Source of the DNA: Curvibacter microcysteis
GTDB taxonomy: Bacteria > Pseudomonadota > Gammaproteobacteria > Burkholderiales > Burkholderiaceae_C
Assembly: GCF_028649455.1 (NCBI RefSeq)
Contig: NZ_JAQSIO010000001.1
Coordinates: forward strand, 992,001-1,056,000
DNA length: 64,000 nt
Direction: 5' to 3'
A program made the position numbers and the translations under genes. The first letter of the stretch is position 1, and the number at the start of each line of letters is the position of its first letter. A model generated the notes under the pieces. The model saw nothing but the letters and a program-made list of their open reading frames with translations. It ran no database searches and was not told where the DNA came from. Shown here in pieces: positions 25,649-34,494 of this stretch.

Positions 25649-26170
25649 GTGTCCGCCTCTGCCCCAGCCCCCCTCCAAGCCCGCCCTGCGGCGTTTTCCT
25701 CGCGCGAGTTTCGGACCTCTTTGGGCATGTTCGCCACCGGCGTGACCATCATCACGGCCCGGGGCGCCGACGGCCAACTGGTGGGGCTGACGGCCAGCTC
25801 CTTCAACTCGGTGTCGCTGGAGCCGCCGCTGGTGCTGTGGAGCCTGGCGCGCGCCGCAGCGTCGATGGCAGTGTTCGCCGCGGGTTCGCACTACGCCATC
25901 AACGTGCTGGCAGCCGACCAAAAAACCTTGGCCGAGCGCTTTGCCAGCAAGAACGTGGACCGCTGGGCCGGCGTGGCGTTCACGGAAGGCGTGGGCGGCG
26001 CCCCCTTGCTGGCGGGCGCGGCCGCCACCTTTGAATGCTTCAACCGCAGCCGCTACGAAGAGGGCGACCACGTCATCTTTGTGGGCCAGGTCGAGCAATG
26101 CGGGCACCGGGAAGGTGCCTCGCCCCTGCTCTACCACGGCGGCCGTTTCTACACCGAACACCCGCTGTGA
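25649..26170 (+). CDS. Flavin reductase-like domain protein
   Basis: A 173-residue FMN-binding split-barrel protein, as in the NAD(P)H:flavin reductase component of two-component monooxygenases. FRTSLGMFATGVTIITARG, VGLTASSFNSVSLEPPLVLW, HYAINVLAADQ and EGDHVIFVGQVEQC are the conserved strands in order. It would supply reduced FMN or FAD to a partner oxygenase, but none is adjacent. The GTG at 25649 is chosen because it leaves a short Ala/Pro leader before the conserved SREFR; an upstream GTG at 25595 would place the promoter-like CATAAT inside the gene. Downstream is the convergent end of the min operon, 27 bp away. Confidence 0.87.
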   Translation: MSASAPAPLQARPAAFSSREFRTSLGMFATGVTIITARGADGQLVGLTASSFNSVSLEPPLVLWSLARAAASMAVFAAGSHYAINVLAADQKTLAERFASKNVDRWAGVAFTEGVGGAPLLAGAAATFECFNRSRYEEGDHVIFVGQVEQCGHREGASPLLYHGGRFYTEHPL

Positions 26171-26197
26171 CGGCGGGCCGGGTCGGCCAGGGCGCGC

Positions 26198-26461
26198 TCA
26201 GCGCGCCGCGTCGGGCAGCTCGATCTTGACTTCGAGCACTTCGAGGTTGTCCTGGCGCTCCAGGTGCACCTTGATGTCGTCGGCGTTGATCGACACGTAC
26301 TTGGAGATCACCGCCACCAGCTCGCGCTGCAGGTCGGGCAGGTAGTCGGGGCTGGCGGCGCTGCGACCGCTGCGCTCATGGGCCAGGATGATCTGCAGGC
26401 GCTCCTTGGCCACACTGGCGGTCTTCTTCTTTTCGCCCAGCAGGAAAGACAGGAATGACAT
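26198..26461 (-). CDS. minE: Cell division topological specificity factor MinE
   Basis: The 87-residue partner of MinD, stimulating its ATPase and driving pole-to-pole oscillation. It has an amphipathic N-terminal membrane-targeting start [12 protein letters not shown], the MinD-binding helix [16 protein letters not shown] and a C-terminal dimerisation domain. It is last in the minC-minD-minE operon with only 3 bp between the minD stop and its start, indicating coupled translation. Confidence 0.97.
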   Translation of the reverse strand: MSFLSFLLGEKKKTASVAKERLQIILAHERSGRSAASPDYLPDLQRELVAVISKYVSINADDIKVHLERQDNLEVLEVKIELPDAAR

Positions 26462-26464
26462 GGC

Positions 26465-27280
26465 TCAACGCCCTCCGAAGATGCGCTTGAAGAAGCCAGG
26501 CTTGACCGCTTCGGTGAAACGCAAGGGCTTGTCTTCGCCCAGGAAACGGGCCACCACGTCCTTGTAGGCTTCGGACACGTCGCTGCCTTCGGCGTGGATG
26601 GCGGGCGTGCCTTGGTTGGACGCCTGCAGCACGGCCTCGGACTCGGGGATCACCCCGATCAGCTGGATGCGCAGGATGTCCTGGATGTCTTCGATGGACA
26701 GCATCTGACCGTCCTCGACTCGGTTCGGGTTGTAGCGGGTGATCAGCAGGTGCTCCTTGATGGGCTCCTTGCCTTCGATGGCGCGCTTGGTCTTGGAACC
26801 CAGCATGCCCAGGATGCGGTCGGAGTCGCGCACCGACGACACCTCGGGGTTGGTCACCAGCAGCGCTTCGTCAGCGAAGTGCATGGCCATCAGGGCGCCG
26901 GTTTCAATGCCCGCCGGCGAGTCGCAGACGATGTACTCGAAACCCATCTCGACCAGCTCTTTGAGCACACGCTCCACGCCGTCTTGCGTGAGGGCGTCCT
27001 TGTCGCGCGTTTGCGAGGCGGCCAGCACGAACAGGTTGTCGCACTGCTTGTCCTTGATCAGGGCCTGGGTGAGCTTGGCCTCGTTGTGGATCACGTTGAT
27101 CAGGTCGTACACCACGCGGCGCTCGCAACCCATGATCAGGTCGAGGTTGCGCAGGCCGACGTCAAAGTCGATCACGGCGGTCTTGTGCCCACGCAGGGCC
27201 AGGCCGGATGCAAAGCTGGCGCTGGTGGTGGTCTTGCCCACGCCACCCTTGCCGGAAGTCACGACGACGATCTTGGCCAT
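26465..27280 (-). CDS. minD: Septum site-determining ATPase MinD
   Basis: A 271-residue deviant-Walker ATPase that dimerises on the membrane with ATP and recruits MinC and MinE. The deviant P-loop is GKGGVGKTTTSASFASGLAL; VIDFDVGLRNLDLIMGCERR and CDSPAGIETGALMAM are switch regions. The C-terminal amphipathic membrane helix is GFFKRIFGGR. It is 38 bp downstream of minC and 3 bp upstream of minE in the standard minCDE order. Confidence 0.98.
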   Translation of the reverse strand: MAKIVVVTSGKGGVGKTTTSASFASGLALRGHKTAVIDFDVGLRNLDLIMGCERRVVYDLINVIHNEAKLTQALIKDKQCDNLFVLAASQTRDKDALTQDGVERVLKELVEMGFEYIVCDSPAGIETGALMAMHFADEALLVTNPEVSSVRDSDRILGMLGSKTKRAIEGKEPIKEHLLITRYNPNRVEDGQMLSIEDIQDILRIQLIGVIPESEAVLQASNQGTPAIHAEGSDVSEAYKDVVARFLGEDKPLRFTEAVKPGFFKRIFGGR

Positions 27281-27318
27281 GTGTTGCGAATCCTTCAGTC
27301 TTGTATTGAGTTTGTTGT

Positions 27319-28068
27319 TCAGAGCGCTTCCATCACCAGCTTTTCACCGACTAGGCGAATCTGCGCGGCCTTGCCGGCGACTTCCGGTGGCAGGGCCACC
27401 TCGGTGGTGCGGTAAATGCCCGCGATGGAGATGAGTTCGGCCTCGAGGCAGGTGCTGAAAATGCGCGCCTCGGTGTTGCCCCGCGCGCCGGCCACGGCCT
27501 TGCCGCGCAGGGGCGCATAGACATGCACATTGCCGTCGGCAATGACCTCGGCACCATTGCTGACCAGGGCCAGCACCACGATGTCGCCGCCGCGCGCATA
27601 GACCTGCTGGCCTGAGCGCAAGGGCTTGTCGATGATCACCGTGTTGGGCGCCGCCACCGGTACCTGGACAGGCACTTCGACCTCGCGGATCACCTCGCGC
27701 ACCTCGACCTGGGGGGCCTCGCTGCGCTGGGGGATGACCAGGTCAGGCACCTCGATCAGGCCGGCGGCGACCGCCGCCGCCATTTGCGCCGGCTGGCCGC
27801 CGCGCACCGCGATGGGCAGCACGCGGTAGCGGCGCAGCAAGGCGATCAGGGCGGCAAAGTCGGGCAGGCCCTCTTGGTCGCGCACGGCGCTGAGGTCGAT
27901 GACCAGCGGATCGTTGGAGAAAAAGTCAGGCGCGTCGGCCATGCGGCGCGCCAGGTCCGCTTCCAGCGTGGCCTGGTCTGTGGTCTTGAGCAACAAAGCC
28001 ACCAAAGGCAGGGTGGCGCTTTTGAAGTCAAAGGGGGCACGGGCTGGGCCCGAGGTCACACCGGTCAT
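27319..28068 (-). CDS. minC: Septum site-determining protein MinC
   Basis: The 249-residue FtsZ-polymerisation inhibitor that blocks division near the poles. The N-terminal FtsZ-binding domain covers residues 12-110 (FKSATLPLVALLLKTTD). A Val/Pro/Glu-rich linker (VREVIREVEVPVQVPVAAPN) joins it to the C-terminal beta-helix that binds MinD (QVYARGGDIVVLALVSNGAE, then GARGNTEARIFSTCLEAELI). ATG 28068 is chosen by domain start; the frame stays open far upstream but lies antisense to a transporter. First gene of the min operon. Confidence 0.96.
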   Translation of the reverse strand: MTGVTSGPARAPFDFKSATLPLVALLLKTTDQATLEADLARRMADAPDFFSNDPLVIDLSAVRDQEGLPDFAALIALLRRYRVLPIAVRGGQPAQMAAAVAAGLIEVPDLVIPQRSEAPQVEVREVIREVEVPVQVPVAAPNTVIIDKPLRSGQQVYARGGDIVVLALVSNGAEVIADGNVHVYAPLRGKAVAGARGNTEARIFSTCLEAELISIAGIYRTTEVALPPEVAGKAAQIRLVGEKLVMEAL

Positions 28069-28233
28069 GGGTTGCTTGCTGGTCGCGAAATAACACAAGT
28101 TTACAGTGCTGGCCGCCGCCCCCGGCGCACCAACGACCCCCAGTGCGCCACCGCTGGCACCGTGGGCGGCTCGCCGCCCGGCCGGGACACCCGAGCGACG
28201 GCCCTCCCCTGCCCCGCCGCCTATGATCCGGCG

Positions 28234-29133
28234 ATGACTGTTGCGCGCAAAACCCACCTCGATGGACTGGCCGTGGGCCTGCTCCTGGCCTGCTGTTTGT
28301 TCTGGGGCTTCCAGCAGGTGCTGGTCAAGGCCACCGTGGCCGAGGTGCCGCCGGTGTACCAGGCCTGGCTGCGTTTCACGCTCGCGGCGGGGCTGATCTG
28401 GGGCTGGTGCCGCTGGCGCAGCGTGCCCCTTTTTCAGCGCGACGGCTCGCTGCGCTACGGCCTGCTGGCCGGCCTGCTGTTCGCGGGCGAATTTGCCTGC
28501 ATCTACCAGGGCCTGCAATTCACCACGGCCTCGCGCCTGACGGTGTTCATCTACACCTCGCCGTTCTGGGTCGCCCTGGTGCTGCCGCGCTTCTTGCCCT
28601 CGGAGCGCCTGCAGCGCGGCCAGTGGGTGGGTCTGGTGCTGGCTTTTGTCGGCGTGCTGGCCGCGCTGGCCGAAGGCCTGGGCCACGCCGACGCCCTGCC
28701 CCGCCAATGGCTGGGCGACCTGATGGGCCTGGGGGGCGGCCTGATGTGGGGCCTGACCACGGTGCTGCTGCGCAGCACGCCGCTGGGCCGGGTGGCGCCC
28801 GAAAAACAACTGTTCTACCAAGTGGGGATGTCGGTGCTGGCGCTGCCGCTGTTGTCGCTGGCGCTGGGCGAGGTGTGGAGCGCCAGCCTCAGCCCCTTCG
28901 CGCTGGGCTCGCTGGCGGTGCAAGCGGGCATTGGCGCCTTTGCCAGCTACCTGTGCTGGATGTGGCTGCTGAGCCACTACCCGGCCACGCGCATGTCGGC
29001 CTTTGTGTTCTTGACGCCCGTGTTCGCGCTGCTCATCGGCGCGGCCTGGCTGCACGAGCCGCTGACGCCGGGCCTGCTGGGCGCCCTGGCCCTGGTGGGC
29101 GGCGGCATCGTGCTGGTCAACCGCCGGGCCTGA
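28234..29133 (+). CDS. DMT-superfamily (EamA) transporter
   Basis: A 299-residue inner-membrane protein with about ten hydrophobic helices arranged as two EamA repeats of five. The first repeat begins LLLACCLFWGFQQVLVKATV and includes FTTASRLTVFIYTSPFWVAL; the second begins LMGLGGGLMWGLTTVLLRST and ends with AFVFLTPVFALLIGAAWLHE and GGGIVLVNRRA. Members export amino acids, metabolites or drugs, and substrate cannot be read from sequence. ATG 28234 gives a short basic N-terminus. It is divergent from minC across 165 bp and convergent with acetoacetyl-CoA synthetase. Confidence 0.9.
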   Translation: MTVARKTHLDGLAVGLLLACCLFWGFQQVLVKATVAEVPPVYQAWLRFTLAAGLIWGWCRWRSVPLFQRDGSLRYGLLAGLLFAGEFACIYQGLQFTTASRLTVFIYTSPFWVALVLPRFLPSERLQRGQWVGLVLAFVGVLAALAEGLGHADALPRQWLGDLMGLGGGLMWGLTTVLLRSTPLGRVAPEKQLFYQVGMSVLALPLLSLALGEVWSASLSPFALGSLAVQAGIGAFASYLCWMWLLSHYPATRMSAFVFLTPVFALLIGAAWLHEPLTPGLLGALALVGGGIVLVNRRA

Positions 29134-29164
29134 CCAGGCCCGGCGCCCCAGGGCGCGCAGGCGC

Positions 29165-31327
29165 TCAGGCCGCAGGGGCCAGGCGCTGCGCGGCCAGCGC
29201 CACATACCAGTCCAGGCACGCCGGGTTGGCCATGGCGTCGCGGTTGACCACTTTCTCGATCGGCTGACCCAGCATCAGCTTCTTGATCGGCAGCTCCTGC
29301 TTCTTGCCGGTGAGGGTGCGCGGGATTTCGGCCACCTGGAAGATCTCATCCGGCACAAAGCGCGGTGACAAGGCCACCTTGACCGCCTCGTTGAGGCGTT
29401 GGCGCATGGCGGCGTCCAGCGTGTGGCCTTCGCGCAGCACCACGAACAAGGGCATGTAGCTGTCGCGGCCCAGGTACTCGAGGTCGACCACCATCGAGTC
29501 CAGCACCTCGGGCAAGGCCTCGACCGCGCTGTACAGCTCACTGGTGCCCATGCGCAGGCCGTGGCGGTTGATGGTGGCGTCGGAGCGGCCATAGATCACA
29601 CAGCCACCATCGGGCCCGATGCGCAGCCAGTCGCCATGGCGCCACACACCCCCGGCCTCGGGCCCGGCATCGCCGCCCCCGGGCTGGCGGCCATGGCCAG
29701 CAGGGTACATGTCGAAGTAGCTCGACAGGTAGCGCCGCCCGCCCTCGTCGCCCCAGAAGAACAAGGGCATGGACGGGATGGGTTGGCTGCAGACCAGTTC
29801 GCCCACCTCGCCGAGCACGGGCTGGCCCTGCTCGTTCCAGGCCTCGACCGCGCTGCCCAGCATGCGGCACTGCATCTGGCCCGGCACCTGGGGCAGTTCG
29901 CGGTTGCCGCCGATGAAAGCCCCAGCGAAATCCGTCCCCCCGGAGATGTTGCACCACCAGATGTCAGCCCCCACGCTCGCCACTTCGTGTGCTTCGCTGC
30001 CCCCCAGGGGGGCCCCGCCCGCCTTGGGGCGGCCCGGCGGCGAGCGGGTGTCCTCGGGGCTCAAACCGTGGACCGCGCGAAACTGCGCGGTGCCCCAGCG
30101 CTGCACATCCTCGGACAGCGGCGAGCCGGTGGTGCCCAGGGCGCGCACGGCGCGCAGGTCGCCCACCGAGGGCAGGTCGATGCCGGCCTTCATGCAGTTG
30201 GCAAAGAAGGCGGCACCAGCACCGAAGAAGGTGACGCCGGTGTCGGCCGCAAAGCGCCACAGCGTGGCCCAGTCGGGCTTGTCGCGGCTGCCGCCAGGGT
30301 TGCCGTCGTAGGTGACGCAGGTGGTGCCGCTGAGCAGGCCGCTGACCTGGGCGTTCCACATCACCCAGCCGGTGGAGCTGTACCAGTGGTAGCGCTCGCC
30401 CCAGGAGTTGGCCTCATAGCTGCAGCCAATGTCGTTGTGCAAGGTCTTGAGCGCCAGCGCCACCACCACGGTGCCGCCATGGCCGTGCACGATGGGCTTG
30501 GGCAGGCCGGTGGTGCCGCTGGAATAAACAATCCACAGCGGGTGGTCAAAAGGCAGCCACTCGGGCTCAAAAGCCGCGGTGGCGGCGTCATCGCGGGCCA
30601 GCGCAGCGCTCAGTGGCGTGGCGTCGGGCAGGGTCGCGGCCGGGTCCAGGTTGCCCTGCAGCACCAGGTGCTGCACGGTGGGCAGGGCGGCGCGCAGCTC
30701 GGCCACCACGGCCAGGCGGTCGTGGTCGCGACCGCCGTAGCTGACGCCGTCGCAGGCGATCAGCACCTTGGGTTCGATCTGCTTGAAGCGGTCCAGCACC
30801 GCGTGCGTGCCCATGTCGGGCGCGCACAGGCTCCACACGGCGCCGAGGCTGGCGCAGGCCAGGAAGGCGATGGTGGCTTCGGGGATGTTGGGCAGGTAGG
30901 CCGCCACGCGGTCACCGCGCTGCACGCCCTGGGCACGCAGGTGCAGGGCCAGGGCGGCGACCTGACGGCGCAGTTCGGGCCAGCTGAGTTCGCGCTGCTC
31001 GCCTTTTTCGTTGCGGCTGATCCAGGCCGAAAACCCCGCGGCGTGGGCCGGCTGCACATGGCGGAACACCTGCTGCACGTAGTTGACCTGGGCGCCCGGA
31101 AACCACACCGCACCCGGCATGGCGTTGCGCGCCAGCACCGCGGTGTGAGGGGTCGGCGACTGCAGCTCAAAGTAGTCCCAGATGCTTTGCCAGAAGGCGT
31201 CCAGGTCGGTGACGGACCAGCGCCACAGCGCGTCGTAGGACGCAAAGCTCAGGCCGCGCTCGCGCTGCAGCCATTCGCGGTAAAGGGTCATCTGGGGCCG
31301 GAATGGGGCCCGTGTGGCGGTACTCAT
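29165..31327 (-). CDS. aacS: Acetoacetyl-CoA synthetase with two in-frame insertions
   Basis: An ANL-family enzyme activating acetoacetate with ATP and CoA, linking ketone bodies and PHB breakdown to acetyl-CoA. The N-terminal ACAS-like start, the ATP motif IVYSSGTTGLPKPIVHGHGG, ISGGTDF, WRHGDWLRIGPDG and the C-terminal lysine region (TLTGKKQELPIKKLM) are present. At 720 residues it is longer than the usual 650-680. Two inserts explain this: about 30 residues (near 422-452) translated from a 75-bp interspersed repeat, just before ADIWWCNISGGTDF, and about 17 Gly/Pro-rich residues (near 543-559) between FDMYP and GVWRHGDW. The frame is intact, so activity is plausible but unproven. Confidence 0.93.
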   Translation of the reverse strand: MSTATRAPFRPQMTLYREWLQRERGLSFASYDALWRWSVTDLDAFWQSIWDYFELQSPTPHTAVLARNAMPGAVWFPGAQVNYVQQVFRHVQPAHAAGFSAWISRNEKGEQRELSWPELRRQVAALALHLRAQGVQRGDRVAAYLPNIPEATIAFLACASLGAVWSLCAPDMGTHAVLDRFKQIEPKVLIACDGVSYGGRDHDRLAVVAELRAALPTVQHLVLQGNLDPAATLPDATPLSAALARDDAATAAFEPEWLPFDHPLWIVYSSGTTGLPKPIVHGHGGTVVVALALKTLHNDIGCSYEANSWGERYHWYSSTGWVMWNAQVSGLLSGTTCVTYDGNPGGSRDKPDWATLWRFAADTGVTFFGAGAAFFANCMKAGIDLPSVGDLRAVRALGTTGSPLSEDVQRWGTAQFRAVHGLSPEDTRSPPGRPKAGGAPLGGSEAHEVASVGADIWWCNISGGTDFAGAFIGGNRELPQVPGQMQCRMLGSAVEAWNEQGQPVLGEVGELVCSQPIPSMPLFFWGDEGGRRYLSSYFDMYPAGHGRQPGGGDAGPEAGGVWRHGDWLRIGPDGGCVIYGRSDATINRHGLRMGTSELYSAVEALPEVLDSMVVDLEYLGRDSYMPLFVVLREGHTLDAAMRQRLNEAVKVALSPRFVPDEIFQVAEIPRTLTGKKQELPIKKLMLGQPIEKVVNRDAMANPACLDWYVALAAQRLAPAA
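29968..30042 (+). repeat. Interspersed repeat, copy A, inside acetoacetyl-CoA synthetase
   Basis: A 75-bp GC-rich unit beginning CCCCCACGCTCGCCACTTCG and ending GGCGGCCCGGCGGCG, with internal dyads (CCCCCCAGGGGGG; CGCCTTGGGGCG). It matches copy B (37594-37670, opposite orientation) over its full length with only scattered substitutions and two 1-base gaps. Here it is read on the minus strand in frame as coding sequence. Confidence 0.85.
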
Positions 31328-31440
31328 GGACTGAAAGCCTCCTTGCAGGCAAGGCTAGCAGTGCAGGCGGACTTGCACAGCGGGGATGTCCCGCACTCCG
31401 GGCGCCAGGCTGTCACAGGTTTGACAGCCGAGGCCCCGAT

Positions 31441-32409
31441 TCAGAGGTGGACGGCTTCGAAGGCGGGGTGCAGCTCGTCGATCCAGTGGTTGAGCTCGTC
31501 CTCGCTGATGTGCAGGTGCTCCAGGCAGGCCTGGCCGTGCTGCAGCCATTCGCGCGAGGGCTGCAGCAGCTCGTGGTGGCCCACCAGGTACTCGGCCAGC
31601 AGGCCCATGGCGACCAGGTGGCGCACGGTGTCGTCAAAGCGGTCGTCGCCAAGGCAGGCGAAGTCGTGGTGCAGCCAGATGGCCTGGGCCACCTCGGGCG
31701 GCAGGTGCCAAGTGCGCGCCACGATGGCGCCGACCACGGCGTGGTCGGTGCGGTGGTTGACGTTCTCGGTCTTGGTGAAGGTGCGGTCCTTGCGCGCCAG
31801 CGCCTCGGTCATGGTGCCCGCGTAGCCACGCACGGCCTTCATCATGACCGGCAGGCCCACATGGCAGAACAGGCCGAAGCTGTAGCCCAGGCCTGGGTCC
31901 AAGCTGTAGAGCTGGCGGCCGATGTGCTCACAGGCGATGGCGCGGCGCTGCGAGCTTTCCCAAAAATGATCCAGCAAGGCCGAGCGCACGGGCAGCGCAT
32001 TGGCCACCAAAAAGCCGGTCAGCAACTGCACCGCCGGGCGCACACCCAGGACCGTCAGCGCCAGGCCCACGGTGCGCACCGGCTGGGCCAGGCCATGCAA
32101 AGGGCTGTTGGCCGCGCGCATCACGGCCGCAGCCATCGCCACGTCGGCCGAGGCGATCTGCTCCAGAGCGCCCACATCGGGCTCCGGCTGCGCCACCGCG
32201 GCCTGCAGGCGCACCAGCAGCTCAGGGCACGGCGGGATGAGGATGTCGCGCACCGCCGGCTGGCGGCGGGCGGTGTCAATGTCTTGGTCGATCGAAGAAG
32301 AGGTCACAGGTGTCTGGGTCGCGGCAAAGAAAAGGCCTGCAAGGCGTCGCCATTGTCGTTGCAAATAGTTACTTTCGCCGCGCCTGAAAGCGAAAGAGTC
32401 TTGATTCAT
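31441..32409 (-). CDS. HDOD-domain signalling protein
   Basis: A 322-residue protein whose region 60-270 is an HDOD domain, a catalytically inactive relative of HD phosphohydrolases found in bacterial signal transduction. IPPCPELLVRLQAAVAQPEP, IASADVAMAAAVMRAANSPL and the loop VGLALTVLGVRPAVQLL are characteristic. The HD-like pair appears as AIWLHHDFACLG. There is no attached GGDEF, EAL or receiver domain. ATG 32409 is chosen; the first 40 residues are basic and aromatic. It is divergent from the uracil permease gene (103-bp gap). Partners are unknown. Confidence 0.88.
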   Translation of the reverse strand: MNQDSFAFRRGESNYLQRQWRRLAGLFFAATQTPVTSSSIDQDIDTARRQPAVRDILIPPCPELLVRLQAAVAQPEPDVGALEQIASADVAMAAAVMRAANSPLHGLAQPVRTVGLALTVLGVRPAVQLLTGFLVANALPVRSALLDHFWESSQRRAIACEHIGRQLYSLDPGLGYSFGLFCHVGLPVMMKAVRGYAGTMTEALARKDRTFTKTENVNHRTDHAVVGAIVARTWHLPPEVAQAIWLHHDFACLGDDRFDDTVRHLVAMGLLAEYLVGHHELLQPSREWLQHGQACLEHLHISEDELNHWIDELHPAFEAVHL

Positions 32410-32512
32410 AACACGTTCGCATCACTTGCCAAAGTCCGCTGAACCCACCCGCTGCGCCCCCAAGGCCCTGCTAGCATCGCCGCATTTCTAACCATTCAGA
32501 CAGGATTTCACC

Positions 32513-33802
32513 ATGGGACTTTTCGATTGGCGGCTGCGGGGCGCCGAGGTGCTGCAGCAAGGCGGGGTGATCGGCCCGGACGAGCGCCTGCCTTGGGGCC
32601 AGACCGCGTTGATGGGGGTGCAGCACGTGATCGCCATGTTCGGCGCCACCGTGCTGGCGCCCATCCTGATGGGCTTTGACCCCAATGTGGCCATCCTCAT
32701 GAGCGGCGTGGGCACGCTGATCTTCTTCCTGATCACCGGCGGCAAGGTGCCCAGCTACCTGGGCTCGAGCTTTGCCTTCATTGGCGTGGTGATCGCAGCC
32801 TCGGGTTACGCGGGCAAGGGCCCGAACGCCAACATGGCCGTGGCCCTGGGCGGCATCATCGCCTGTGGCGCCATCTACACCTTGATGGGTGTGCTGGTGC
32901 AGGCCGTGGGCACGCGCTGGATCGAGCGCTTCATGCCCCCGGTGGTGACCGGTGCGGTGGTGGCGGTGATTGGCCTGAACCTGGCCAGTGTGCCGGTCAA
33001 GAACATGGCGGCCAGCAACTTTGACAGCTGGATGCAGGCCCTGACCTTTGTCTGCGTCGGCTTGGTGGCCGTGCTCACGCGCGGCATGCTGCAACGCTTG
33101 CTGATCCTGGTGGGCCTGATCGTGGCCACCCTGGCCTACGCGGTGCTGACCAATGGCCTGGGCCTGGGCAAACCCGTGGACTTGTCGGGCGTGATCAACG
33201 CCGCCTGGCTGGGCCTGCCCAACCTGCAAAGCCCGGTGTTCGACGGCCCCGCCATGCTGCTGATCGCGCCGGTCGCCATCATCCTGGTGGCCGAGAACCT
33301 GGGCCACATCAAGGCGGTGACGGCCATGACCGGCAAGAACCTGGACGCCTACATGGGCCGCGCCTTCATTGGTGACGGCGTGGCGACCATGGTCTCGGGC
33401 GCGGCCGGCGGCACGGGTGTGACCACCTACGCCGAGAACATCGGCGTGATGGCTGCGACCAAAATCTACTCCACCGCCGTGTTCGCCTGCGCCGCGCTGC
33501 TGGCCGTGGTGCTGGGCTTCAGCCCGAAGTTCGGCGCCGTCATCCAGGCCATCCCGTTGCCGGTGATGGGTGGGGTGTCGATCGTGGTGTTTGGCCTGAT
33601 CGCCGTGGCCGGCGCCAAGATCTGGGTCGACAACCAGGTGAACTTTGCCGACAACAAGAACCTGATCGTGGCCGCCGTGACCTTGATCCTGGGCACGGGC
33701 GACTTCACGCTGAAGTTCGGCAGCTTCGGCCTGGGCGGCATCGGGACCGCCACCTTTGGCGCCATCTTGCTGCACGCCCTGCTGGCGCGCCGCGCCGACT
33801 GA
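32513..33802 (+). CDS. uraA: Uracil/nucleobase:cation symporter (NCS2, UraA/RutG type)
   Basis: A 429-residue proton symporter, the same length as E. coli UraA, with about 14 helices. Signatures in order are [33 protein letters not shown], the [15 protein letters not shown] helix, [20 protein letters not shown] with the substrate glutamate, and [20 protein letters not shown] with [15 protein letters not shown]. It imports uracil or a related pyrimidine. A RutG role is possible, but no rut genes are near. ATG 32513 opens [10 protein letters not shown]. It is monocistronic and a hairpin follows. Confidence 0.92.
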   Translation: MGLFDWRLRGAEVLQQGGVIGPDERLPWGQTALMGVQHVIAMFGATVLAPILMGFDPNVAILMSGVGTLIFFLITGGKVPSYLGSSFAFIGVVIAASGYAGKGPNANMAVALGGIIACGAIYTLMGVLVQAVGTRWIERFMPPVVTGAVVAVIGLNLASVPVKNMAASNFDSWMQALTFVCVGLVAVLTRGMLQRLLILVGLIVATLAYAVLTNGLGLGKPVDLSGVINAAWLGLPNLQSPVFDGPAMLLIAPVAIILVAENLGHIKAVTAMTGKNLDAYMGRAFIGDGVATMVSGAAGGTGVTTYAENIGVMAATKIYSTAVFACAALLAVVLGFSPKFGAVIQAIPLPVMGGVSIVVFGLIAVAGAKIWVDNQVNFADNKNLIVAAVTLILGTGDFTLKFGSFGLGGIGTATFGAILLHALLARRAD

Positions 33803-33817
33803 GCCTGCACGCTCAAG

Positions 33818-33841
33818 GGACCCCGCCGCCGTGCGGGGTCC
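33818..33841 (+). terminator. Stem-loop after the uracil permease gene
   Basis: GGACCCCGC and GCGGGGTCC form a perfect 9-bp stem around CGCCGT. It lacks a T run, so termination strength is uncertain. Confidence 0.5.
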
Positions 33842-33927
33842 GAATCACCTTCTGGGGGCGAATGACTTCCGTCTGTCGACCGCATGCGCTACGCTTCGCA
33901 GCGCGTCACACCCCAGGAGGATCCCCC

Positions 33928-34473
33928 ATGTCATCTCTCAAGCCCCGCGCCCAAGGCGCTGCCATGTTCAGCGCTTGCGCCTTCTTGCTGGCTGGCCTCA
34001 GCGCCTGCGCCACGGGCCCCAGCGGCCCCTCGGCCCAGGCCGAGCTCAAACCCACCCAAGGCAACAGCGTCAGCGGCCAACTGCGCTTTGTGCAGACCGG
34101 CGCCCAGGTCCAAGTCAGTGGCGAGGTGCGCGGCCTCAAGCCCAACGCCGAGCACGGCTTTCACATCCATGAAAAAGGCGACTGCAGCAGCGGCGACGGC
34201 ATGAGCACGGGCGGCCACTTCAACCCCAGCGGCGCAGCCCACGGCCAGCACGGCACGGGCGCCCACCACAGCGGCGACCTGCCCGCCCTGGTGGCCAATG
34301 CCCAGGGCGTGGCACGGATCGACTTCACCAGCAGCAGCCTGAGCCTGCAAGACGGGCCGGCCAGCATCGTGGGCAAGGGCCTGATCGTGCACCGCGACCC
34401 CGACGACTACCGCACCCAGCCCACCGGCAACTCGGGCCCGCGCGTGGCCTGCGCCGTGATCCAAAAGGGTTGA
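33928..34473 (+). CDS. sodC: Periplasmic Cu,Zn superoxide dismutase (lipoprotein type)
   Basis: A 181-residue SodC disproportionating superoxide outside the cytoplasm. The signal CAFLLAGLSAC ends in a lipobox (LSAC, Cys about 27), so it is probably membrane-anchored. Metal ligands are HGFHIHEKGDC, GGHFNP, HHSGDLPALVANAQG and LIVHRDPDDY; GNSGPRVACAVI supplies the conserved arginine and the second disulfide cysteine. AGGAGG precedes ATG 33928, so the in-frame start at 33862 is not needed. It is convergent with the LivK-type binding protein. It protects envelope proteins from external superoxide. Confidence 0.95.
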   Translation: MSSLKPRAQGAAMFSACAFLLAGLSACATGPSGPSAQAELKPTQGNSVSGQLRFVQTGAQVQVSGEVRGLKPNAEHGFHIHEKGDCSSGDGMSTGGHFNPSGAAHGQHGTGAHHSGDLPALVANAQGVARIDFTSSSLSLQDGPASIVGKGLIVHRDPDDYRTQPTGNSGPRVACAVIQKG

Positions 34474-34494
34474 GACCGTCCCCTGGGCGCGCCG

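Noticed and set aside
29399-31825. 808-codon open frame antisense to acetoacetyl-CoA synthetase
   Set aside because: Composition typical of GC-rich antisense shadow; no motifs.
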